NCBI GenBank assembly: GCA_016781725.1
Contig: JADDPU010000285.1
Coordinates: forward strand, 1 to 11,920
DNA length: 11,920 nt
Reading direction: 5' to 3'
From: Rubrobacter sp.
GTDB lineage: Bacteria; Actinomycetota; Rubrobacteria; Rubrobacterales; Rubrobacteraceae
Shown here: positions 1-5,948 of the stretch, piece by piece
Layout of the letters: each line of letters begins with the position of its first letter
Numbering within the stretch: the stretch's first letter is position 1
Notes under the pieces: generated by a model
The model's input: only the letters and a program-made list of their open reading frames with translations
Told to the model about the DNA's origin: nothing
Databases searched by the model: none
Translations under genes and position numbers: made by a program

Positions 1-546
1 GGCAACGATAACATCACGGTCGTGGTCATAGACGTCAAGGAACGGGCAGCCCCGGAGGAGCCGGCCGCGCGCGAGGAACGCCGCTCCGAAGGCACGAGGG
101 AGATGCCCGCCGTCGCGCCCACGGGGGACCCCTCTCCCCCGCGCCGGACCCCCACCTCCGCGCCCACCTCCCGAAGCGGCGAGCCGCAGAGACGCTCCAG
201 GAGACCGCAGAGGGCCGCGAGCCGCAAGCGGCGGCGTAGCGGCACCTTCAAGACGATGCTCGGGCGGCTCGTGCGGGGGCTTGCGGTGATACTGGTGGTC
301 CTCGCCGCCCTCACGCCGGCGTACCTGTGGGGCTCGAGCCGGTACTTCTTCGCCTTCGAGGGGGGTGAGGTGGTAGCCTACCGGGGCCTGCCTTACGCGC
401 CCTTGGGCGTCGAGCTCAACCGGGAGTGGCAGAGACCCGGCCTCAGGGAGTCCGAGATCAAGGAGCCCTACGAGGAGCCGGTGGAGAACCACAAGCTCTA
501 CACCAGGGGCCAGGCCGAGAAGGTCCTCGAGAACTTGGGCAGGTAG
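1..546 (+). CDS. pstP: PP2C-family Ser/Thr protein phosphatase, C-terminal part (5' end outside window)
   Basis: The open frame runs from base 1 with no start in the window, so this is the last 181 residues of a longer protein. Its first residues, GNDNITVVVIDV, match the final strand motif (DNIT followed by valines) that closes the PP2C metal-dependent phosphatase domain. A Pro/Arg-rich cytoplasmic linker of about 75 residues follows, then a basic patch, one membrane segment (about residues 90-110) and an outside segment of about 70 residues starting YFFAFEGGEVVAYRG, the usual layout of actinobacterial PstP. The enzyme should dephosphorylate targets of the kinase encoded at 3331-5514 and the kinase itself. 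The stop lies 1 base before the ftsW/rodA start, so the genes are co-transcribed. The catalytic Asp residues are upstream and cannot be checked. The symbol rests on the motif plus the operon context. Confidence 0.88.
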   Translation, partial: GNDNITVVVIDVKERAAPEEPAAREERRSEGTREMPAVAPTGDPSPPRRTPTSAPTSRSGEPQRRSRRPQRAASRKRRRSGTFKTMLGRLVRGLAVILVVLAALTPAYLWGSSRYFFAFEGGEVVAYRGLPYAPLGVELNREWQRPGLRESEIKEPYEEPVENHKLYTRGQAEKVLENLGR

Positions 547-547
547 G

Positions 548-1861
548 ATGACCCAGCGCGCCACGACACCCATGATCCTCGCCCTACTCGTGACAACTTT
601 AGGGTTCGCTACCCTCATCTTCGTGCAGGAGGCGGCGAGCCCGCCCCTCATCTACGGCGCCTATTACGCCGGGACCCTGTTCGTGCTCTACCTTGGCGTG
701 AGGCTTCTGTTGCCGCACTCCGACGTTTTGCTGTTGCCGCTGGTCACGTTGCTCACCGGGATAGGTCTGGTCATGATCTTCCGCCTGACCTACAACGTAG
801 AGGGTGTTCAGAACCTGGCGACTACGCAGGCGCTCTGGATCCTGATCGGGAGCGGCGCCATGTTTATCCTGGTGCTCTTCTTCCGCAACTACCACCGCCT
901 CTTCGACTACAAGTACCTGTTCGCCTTCGCCGGGGTCTTCCTCATAGCCTCGACGTTCACGCCTCTGGGGTACGAGGTCAACGGGGCGCGCCTCTGGGTA
1001 GACCTAGGCCCCGTCAACTTCCAGCCCTCGGAGTTCGCCCGCATCGCCCTCATAGTCTTCTTCGCCGGGTACCTGGCCGAGAAGCGCGACCTCCTGGCGG
1101 CGACGAGCCGCAGCTTCCTCGGCATCCAGATACCGGCCATAAAGTACTTCGGGCCCGTCGCCCTCGTGTGGGCAGCCTCTTTGGGGCTCCTGGTCTTCGA
1201 GAAGGACCTCGGGTCGAGCCTCCTTTTCTTCGCCGTCCCCCTGCTTATGCTCTACGCCGCTACCGGCCGCATCGCCTACGTCTTGCTCGGTGGCATCCTC
1301 TTCTCCCTCGGCTCCCTCGTAACTTTCCTCCTTTTCGACCACGTGCAGGTGCGGGTGCAGGCGTGGCTCGACCCTTGGCAAGACCCCGACGGTACGGGCT
1401 TCCAGATCCTGCAGAGCATCTTCAACATCGCGGACGGCGGCCTGCTGGGGACGGGGCTCGGGGCCGGCTTCGCCCAGACCATCCCCGAGGTCGAGACCGA
1501 CTTCGTCTTCTCGGCCATAGCTAGCGAGCTCGGCCTGCTCGGGGCGACGGCGGTCCTTCTGGCCTTCCTGATCTTCGTCTACAGGGGAACCAAGATAGCG
1601 CTGCTCGCCGAGGACGACGCCTCGAAGCTATTGGTCTACGGGCTCACCGCCATGTTCGCGCTGCAGACGCTCGTCATCGTCGGCGGGGTCACCAAGGCGA
1701 TACCGCTCACAGGCATCACGCTCCCCTTCGTCTCCTACGGTGGCTCTTCGGTGGTCGGCAACTTTATTCTCACCGGCCTCCTCCTGCTCGTCTCCGAGAA
1801 GGCCGGGCGGCGCGAGGCCGAGGGACGCGCCTACCAGGAGTCCGACTGGAGAGCATCGTGA
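548..1861 (+). CDS. rodA: FtsW/RodA/SpoVE (SEDS) peptidoglycan glycosyltransferase
   Basis: A 437-residue polytopic membrane protein with about ten hydrophobic helices, normal for SEDS proteins, which polymerise lipid II into glycan strands with a partner class B PBP. Signature segments are FQPSEFAR (158-165), FEKDLGSS (217-224), the extracytoplasmic loop WLDPWQDPDGTGFQ (273-286), ETDFVFSAIASELG (316-329) and LPFVSYGGSS (392-401). By comparison with E. coli FtsW and Thermus RodA, the essential Asp should be in the DPWQDP loop, most likely D279. The ATG start is 1 base after the phosphatase stop, with an AGG-type ribosome site inside the end of that gene. The stop overlaps the PBP start as GTGA. 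Context (phosphatase, PbpA-like protein, PASTA kinase) matches mycobacterial rodA rather than the dcw-cluster ftsW, but sequence alone cannot separate the two names. Confidence 0.93.
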   Translation: MTQRATTPMILALLVTTLGFATLIFVQEAASPPLIYGAYYAGTLFVLYLGVRLLLPHSDVLLLPLVTLLTGIGLVMIFRLTYNVEGVQNLATTQALWILIGSGAMFILVLFFRNYHRLFDYKYLFAFAGVFLIASTFTPLGYEVNGARLWVDLGPVNFQPSEFARIALIVFFAGYLAEKRDLLAATSRSFLGIQIPAIKYFGPVALVWAASLGLLVFEKDLGSSLLFFAVPLLMLYAATGRIAYVLLGGILFSLGSLVTFLLFDHVQVRVQAWLDPWQDPDGTGFQILQSIFNIADGGLLGTGLGAGFAQTIPEVETDFVFSAIASELGLLGATAVLLAFLIFVYRGTKIALLAEDDASKLLVYGLTAMFALQTLVIVGGVTKAIPLTGITLPFVSYGGSSVVGNFILTGLLLLVSEKAGRREAEGRAYQESDWRAS

Positions 1862-3312
1862 ACGCCCACCTCAGGCGCACCTTCTACCTGTTCGTGGCCG
1901 GGTTCGTCGGGCTCGTGGTGATGCTCGCCTACTGGCAGGTCTACCAGAGGGAGGCGCTGGCGAACAACCCCCAGAACGGGTTCCAGACCCAGCGCAGCAT
2001 ATCCTCGCCGCGGGGTTTGATCCTCGCCCGCGACGGCGAGACCGTGCTGGCCCAGAGCGAGAAGCGCCGGGGCATCTCCGGTCCGATCTACGAACGCTCC
2101 TATCCGGGAGGGGCGGCGTTTACGGGCGTTGTCGGCTACTGGAGCACCAAGTACGGGGCGACAGGCATCGAGATCGGGCGCAACTCCGACCTCTCCAGCG
2201 TCGCCGGGGACCCCGAGACCGTGGACGACCTCATAAACCGGGCGACCGGCGGCCCGCAACCGGGCAACAACGTGATCCTCACCCTCGACCCCGAGCTCCA
2301 ACAGCTGGCCTACGAGGCGCTCTCAGAGACAGTCACCGCCCGCGGCTCGGCGATGGCGATAGACCCCAAGACCGGCGAGATCCTGGCGCTCGCCACCTAC
2401 CCGTCCTTCGACGCCAACAACATAGACGAGAACCTCCCCGAGCTCTCCCAGCGCTCTGATGCGCCCCTCATCAACCGCGCCACCCAGAGCCTCTACCCGC
2501 CGGGCTCGACCTTCAAGGTCATAACCTCGGCCGCCGCGCTCAAGGCCGGGGTGCAGCCCTCGGACACGTTCTTCGACCCCGGTTACCTCGACACGCCGGG
2601 CTACAGGGTCACCAACTACCAGAACAGGGACTTCGGTACCGTGACCTTCGCCGCGGCCCTCGCGTTCTCCATCAACGTGATCTTCGCCAAGATCGCCATA
2701 AACGAGGTCGGGGCCCAGCTCCTGTACGAGACGGCCACGGACTTCGGCTTCGGCGACCCCTACGACGACTTTCCTCTGCTGGTGGCCGGCAGCGACCTCG
2801 GGTACCCGGTCGAGGAGTGGGTCGAGGGAAACACCGCCCAGATCTCCTTCGGCCAGGACCGGGTCTTCTCCAACGTCTTCGAGATGGGCCTCGTCGCCGC
2901 CACCATCGCCAACGACGGCACGATGATGGAGCCCCGCATCGTCAAGTCGGTGCGCTCGCCCGACGGCATAATCCTCGACCAGCCGGCCCCGAGCGTCCGC
3001 CGGAGGGTGCTCGACCCCGCGACGGCGAATACCCTCAACGCGATGATGCAGAACGTCATCGTCACGGGCCAGCTCACCGAGGCCGAGATCCCCGGCGTCA
3101 AGGTAGCCGGCAAGACCGGGACCGCCGAGGCCCCACCAAGAGAGCCCCACTCGTGGTTTATCTCCTTCGCCCCTGCCGACGACCCGAAGATAGCCGTAGC
3201 GGTCATGGTCGAGAACGGCGGCGAGATCGGACCCCAGGGAGATGCGGCAACCCCGGCCATCCCCATCGCCCAGGACCTCATGGAGACGTACCTGAAGAAC
3301 GAGGGCGGGTAA
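1858..3312 (+). CDS. pbpA: Class B penicillin-binding protein (PbpA-like D,D-transpeptidase)
   Basis: A 484-residue single-pass membrane protein with a membrane anchor at about residues 8-25. The dimerisation/pedestal region begins with RGLILARDG (52-60). The transpeptidase domain runs from about 140 to the end. All three penicillin-binding motifs are intact: S217-T-F-K220 with the acylated serine, S271-I-N273, and K419-T-G421. It cross-links peptidoglycan peptides outside the membrane and is the expected partner of the SEDS polymerase just upstream. The length is close to that of mycobacterial PbpA, with no PASTA domain and no glycosyltransferase domain. The GTG start overlaps the preceding stop by four bases (GTGA), implying translational coupling. 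The stop is 18 bases before the kinase gene. Actinobacterial operon context supports PbpA over FtsI. Confidence 0.94.
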   Translation: MNAHLRRTFYLFVAGFVGLVVMLAYWQVYQREALANNPQNGFQTQRSISSPRGLILARDGETVLAQSEKRRGISGPIYERSYPGGAAFTGVVGYWSTKYGATGIEIGRNSDLSSVAGDPETVDDLINRATGGPQPGNNVILTLDPELQQLAYEALSETVTARGSAMAIDPKTGEILALATYPSFDANNIDENLPELSQRSDAPLINRATQSLYPPGSTFKVITSAAALKAGVQPSDTFFDPGYLDTPGYRVTNYQNRDFGTVTFAAALAFSINVIFAKIAINEVGAQLLYETATDFGFGDPYDDFPLLVAGSDLGYPVEEWVEGNTAQISFGQDRVFSNVFEMGLVAATIANDGTMMEPRIVKSVRSPDGIILDQPAPSVRRRVLDPATANTLNAMMQNVIVTGQLTEAEIPGVKVAGKTGTAEAPPREPHSWFISFAPADDPKIAVAVMVENGGEIGPQGDAATPAIPIAQDLMETYLKNEGG

Positions 3313-3315
3313 GGA

Positions 3316-3321
3316 TATAAT
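3316..3321 (+). promoter_or_regulatory. Candidate internal promoter -10 box for the kinase gene
   Basis: A perfect TATAAT sits in the 18-base gap between the PBP stop and the kinase GTG, which is striking in DNA this rich in GC. A start point 7-10 bases downstream would fall at about 3328-3331, giving a leaderless or nearly leaderless kinase mRNA. No clear -35 was found (best is CTGAAG at 3292-3297). The only ribosome-site-like run, AAGGA at 3311-3315, is 15 bases from the GTG, rather far. Confidence 0.5.
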
Positions 3322-3330
3322 GCTAAGTTA

Positions 3331-5514
3331 GTGCAGCAGCTCGTAGACAACCGCTACCGCATAGTCAAGCCGCTCGGCAGCGGCGGTATGGCCGACGTCT
3401 TTCTCGCCCACGACGACGTCCTCGACCGCGACGTCGCCCTTAAGGTGATGAGCGCGCGCTACGCGAGCGACGAGGAGTTCGTCGAGCGCTTCAAGCGCGA
3501 GGCCCAGAGTGCGGCGGCGCTCTCCCACCCTAACATCGTCTCCATCTTCGACCGCGGCGAGACCGAGGACGGGACCTACTACATAGCGATGGAGTACCTG
3601 CCGGGCGGCACGCTCAAGGACCGCATCCTCAAGCGCGGCGCCCTGCCGCCCCGCACGGCGGCGGCGGTAGCCCTCCAGATTGCTGAGGCCCTCTGCGCCG
3701 CGCACGAGCGCGACGTCGTCCACAGGGACATAAAGCCCCACAACATCCTCATCACAGGGACCGGGGACGTGAAGGTCACGGACTTCGGGATAGCGAGGGC
3801 TGCCTCGTCTTCGACGATGACGCGTACCGGCCACATCTTGGGCACGGCTCACTACATCTCGCCCGAGCAGGCGATGGGCGAGCCCGTGGGGCCGGCTAGC
3901 GACCTCTACTCTTTGGGCGTCGTCCTCTACGAGATGCTCACCGGCGAGCTGCCTTTTGATGCGGACACGCCTTTGGGGATCGCTATGAAGCACGTCAACG
4001 GGCATTTGCGCCCGCCGCAGGAGGTGAACCCCGCGGTCCCGGACGGCATAAACGCCGTAACGGTCAGGCTGCTCGCCAAGCACCCCGAAGACCGCTACGC
4101 GAGCGACGCCGAGCTTATAGAGGACCTCGAGCGCGTCGTCGCGGGCCTCGAGCCCGCGAGCGCCACGACGGAGAAGATGACCCGGGTCATGCCGGCCGCC
4201 ACCCTGGCCGCGACCACGCGGCTTGCCCCGGCTCCCCCTGTGCAAGGGGTGCGCAGGGACAAGAAGCGCCGCAGGGCCGTGCCCCTGATGCTCGCCCTTG
4301 TGGCCCTCCTGGCCTTAATCCCTCTCGCCTATGCAGGCTACCGAATACTCGGTGACGAGCCCCGGGTGGACGCGTCCCCGGAGAAGAAAATACCGAAGAT
4401 CGCCGTCCCCAACCTGGTCGGCATGACCCTGGAGGAGGCCGAAGACCAGTACGGGGAGGACTTCGACCTCGAGGTCGCCGACATGGTCAGCGGCGAGCGA
4501 CCCGTTGACACCATCCTGAGACAGGACCCGAGCGGCGGCGAGGCCGAGAGGGGCTCGACCATCGCGGTCACGGTAGTCGGGACGCAGGTGGCCGGCGTGC
4601 CGAACGTCGTGGGCGCGGCCCGCGCCGCGGCGGAGCAGGAGCTTACGGGGGCGGGCTTCGAGGTCAGGACACAGGAGCGGGCGAGCTCGTTCGGGGAAGA
4701 GGGGCTGGTCATGAGCCAGAGCCCGGGGGGTGGTGAGCGGGTCGAGGTCGGGTCCGAGGTGACGATCACCGTCGGCACCGGGCCCTCCACGGTGACGGTG
4801 CCAGACGTCACGGGCAACACCCCGGCGCAGGCGGCGGCGATACTGCGGGAGGCCGACCTGCGGCTAGGCTTCCAGAGCGAGGAGTACAGCGCCGGGGTGG
4901 CCGAGGGCAGCATCATCTACCAGAACCCGACCGGCGGGGAGAGCGCCGAGCCGGGGAGCGCGGTGGACGTCGCGGTCAGCCTGGGACCGGAGCAGGTCGA
5001 GGTCCCCGAGGTCTACGGCGTGACCCTCGCGGAGGCGCAGCAGCTCGTGGACGACGCGGGACTGAACTCCACCACCCTTGAGGTCGAGGGTGATGAGGCC
5101 GCCGGCACAGCCCTCTCGACGGACCCGCTGGCGGGGACGTTGCTCGACCCCGGGACCACGGTAACCATCTTCTACAGCGCGGGCCCGCCCGAGGTCACGG
5201 CCACCCCCGAGCCGACGACGGCGACGCCCGACGCCTCGGCCTCCCCGGATCCTCAAGCCTCCCCGGATCCTCAAGCCTCCCCGGATCCTCAAGCCTCCCC
5301 CGAGCCGCAGGCCCCGCCCGAAGACGAGCAGCAAGAAGATCAGGGGCCCGCGGACCGGCAGGACGGTAACGACAACGGCGGGTCCGCAAACGACGGGCCC
5401 GTAAACGGCGGAAACGGGGAGAGGGCCAAGGAGGCCAGAGAGAACCGGCGGAAGGCCATAGAGGAGCGCAGAGAGGCTAGGGCGGAACGTAGGGAGAACA
5501 GAGAAAACCAGTAA
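3331..5514 (+). CDS. pknB: Transmembrane Ser/Thr protein kinase with four PASTA domains (PknB-like)
   Basis: A 727-residue receptor kinase. The kinase domain (9-270) has an intact glycine loop GSGGMADV (16-23), catalytic Lys38, Glu57, the catalytic loop HRDIKPHN (131-138), DFG (151-153) and SPE (177-179). Thr162, 164 and 166 in the activation loop are likely autophosphorylation sites. A basic juxtamembrane stretch (308-315) precedes one membrane helix (316-337). Outside are four PASTA repeats, about 355-417, 421-483, 487-551 and 554-617, which bind muropeptides or lipid II in known homologues. The family usually ends there. This protein adds about 110 residues: a Pro/Ala/Asp tail with SPDPQA repeats, an Asn/Gly-rich part, and a highly charged Arg/Glu helix (697-727). 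The GTG start fits the usual short N-terminus before RYRIVKPLG; the nearby ATG at 3320 is out of frame and stops at once. It should counterbalance the phosphatase at the start of the operon. Confidence 0.94.
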   Translation: MQQLVDNRYRIVKPLGSGGMADVFLAHDDVLDRDVALKVMSARYASDEEFVERFKREAQSAAALSHPNIVSIFDRGETEDGTYYIAMEYLPGGTLKDRILKRGALPPRTAAAVALQIAEALCAAHERDVVHRDIKPHNILITGTGDVKVTDFGIARAASSSTMTRTGHILGTAHYISPEQAMGEPVGPASDLYSLGVVLYEMLTGELPFDADTPLGIAMKHVNGHLRPPQEVNPAVPDGINAVTVRLLAKHPEDRYASDAELIEDLERVVAGLEPASATTEKMTRVMPAATLAATTRLAPAPPVQGVRRDKKRRRAVPLMLALVALLALIPLAYAGYRILGDEPRVDASPEKKIPKIAVPNLVGMTLEEAEDQYGEDFDLEVADMVSGERPVDTILRQDPSGGEAERGSTIAVTVVGTQVAGVPNVVGAARAAAEQELTGAGFEVRTQERASSFGEEGLVMSQSPGGGERVEVGSEVTITVGTGPSTVTVPDVTGNTPAQAAAILREADLRLGFQSEEYSAGVAEGSIIYQNPTGGESAEPGSAVDVAVSLGPEQVEVPEVYGVTLAEAQQLVDDAGLNSTTLEVEGDEAAGTALSTDPLAGTLLDPGTTVTIFYSAGPPEVTATPEPTTATPDASASPDPQASPDPQASPDPQASPEPQAPPEDEQQEDQGPADRQDGNDNGGSANDGPVNGGNGERAKEARENRRKAIEERREARAERRENRENQ
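5239..5310 (+). repeat. 18-bp in-frame tandem repeat in the kinase tail
   Basis: Three identical copies of GCCTCCCCGGATCCTCAA lie at 5239-5256, 5257-5274 and 5275-5292, followed by a diverged fourth unit at 5293-5310. Each encodes a six-residue Ala-Ser-Pro-Asp-Pro-Gln unit in the extracellular Pro-rich spacer. The three copies match at every base, including third codon positions, so they arose by recent duplication and copy number may vary between strains. The unit length is a multiple of three, so changes keep the frame. Confidence 0.95.
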
Positions 5515-5553
5515 AAGGGGTTCTTCTGTGGTCGAATCCTGGCCGAGCGCGTC

Positions 5554-5571
5554 TCTCAGGGCTCCCTGAGA
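5554..5571. terminator. Perfect inverted repeat at the end of two convergent genes, possible terminator
   Basis: TCTCAGGGCTCCCTGAGA is a perfect inverted repeat with 8-base arms around a 2-base centre; a realistic hairpin is a 6-bp stem with a 4-base loop. It lies 40 bases after the kinase stop and contains the stop codon of the minus-strand 90-residue gene (5556-5558). It could act in both directions. No T-run follows on either strand, so it is not a standard intrinsic terminator. Confidence 0.35.
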
Positions 5572-5828
5572 AGCTCACGCCTCACGAAATCTAAGAGGGA
5601 ATCGGCCCGCACCTCCCGCGGCGGGTCCACCTCGACGAAGCTGTGGCGGCCGATGGCGTTCTCCCGGAGCCAGTCTTCCTCGACCCTCTTTGCCCGCTCG
5701 AGGTCGTAGCCGGTCTCGAAGTAGACAGCGTGGAGCTCCCCGTCTGGCAGCTCGACCACGAGGATGGGGTATCTACCGGGGGAGTTAGCCCGGATCTTCA
5801 CGGTTTCCACCGCCGCGGTGCCGCCCAT
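5556..5828 (-). CDS. Conserved-looking small protein of unknown function (90 residues)
   Basis: I do not recognise this protein. The 90 residues look like a compact soluble domain: two predicted strands near the N-terminus (VETVKIRA and YPILVVELPDGE), a third around HAVYFE, then a charged helix (about LERAKRVEEDWLRENA) and a C-terminal helix ending VRRELLREP. There is no signal peptide, membrane segment, cysteine or known catalytic motif. It is transcribed opposite to the kinase operon, converging with it, and divergently from the beta-CASP nuclease gene, sharing a 120-base intergenic region with the latter. Codons end mostly in G or C like the neighbours, and the frame is open over its whole length. 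There is no ribosome binding site before the ATG, and a -10-like TAGACT sits exactly 6 bases upstream, so the mRNA may be leaderless. Existence is likely; function is unknown. Confidence 0.75.
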   Translation of the reverse strand: MGGTAAVETVKIRANSPGRYPILVVELPDGELHAVYFETGYDLERAKRVEEDWLRENAIGRHSFVEVDPPREVRADSLLDFVRRELLREP

Positions 5829-5834
5829 GCCCGG

Positions 5835-5840
5835 AGTCTA
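5835..5840 (-). promoter_or_regulatory. Candidate -10 box giving a leaderless mRNA for the 90-residue gene
   Basis: Read on the minus strand, TAGACT (TANNNT type; preceded by TA, so also readable as TATAGA two bases earlier) is followed by CCGGGC and then the ATG at 5828-5826. With standard -12 to -7 placement the first transcribed base would be the A of ATG. No Shine-Dalgarno sequence is present, and no convincing -35 was found. Confidence 0.4.
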
Positions 5841-5866
5841 TACGAGGTTCGCGCGGAATAGAAGTG

Positions 5867-5880
5867 CTCGGGAGCCCGAG
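5867..5880. promoter_or_regulatory. Palindrome in the divergent intergenic region, possible operator
   Basis: CTCGGGAGCCCGAG is a perfect palindrome (6-base arms, AG centre) in the 120-base region between the divergent genes at 5828 and 5949. It lies just upstream of the candidate -10 boxes on both strands, a place where one regulator could control both. It could also be chance in GC-rich DNA. Confidence 0.25.
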
Positions 5881-5887
5881 GGCCCCG

Positions 5888-5896
5888 TGATAGAAT
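5888..5896 (+). promoter_or_regulatory. Candidate extended -10 promoter for the beta-CASP nuclease gene
   Basis: TGATAGAAT contains the TGN extension followed by TAGAAT, one mismatch from TATAAT. It lies in the only AT-rich stretch of this intergenic region. A start near 5903 would give a leader of about 46 bases that includes the ribosome site GGAGGGAG (5937-5944) five bases before the GTG at 5949. No -35 match was found, which is acceptable for extended -10 promoters. Confidence 0.4.
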
Positions 5897-5948
5897 CAAG
5901 CACCTATGAACGTACTTCACGACATTCATATTCGCGGAGGGAGTCATC

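Noticed and set aside
3328..4245. Minus-strand 305-residue open frame opposite the kinase
   Set aside because: It is complementary to the kinase domain and is an open frame produced by high third-position GC.
5526..5550. tRNA-like T-arm fragment (GGTCGAATCC) after the kinase gene
   Set aside because: The T-loop is one base short, and there is no acceptor stem, anticodon arm or CCA-type end around it.
5908..5918. GAACGTACTTC as an SOS/LexA-type box before the nuclease gene
   Set aside because: The right half does not match the GAAC-N4-GTTC pattern known from actinobacteria, so the resemblance is weak.
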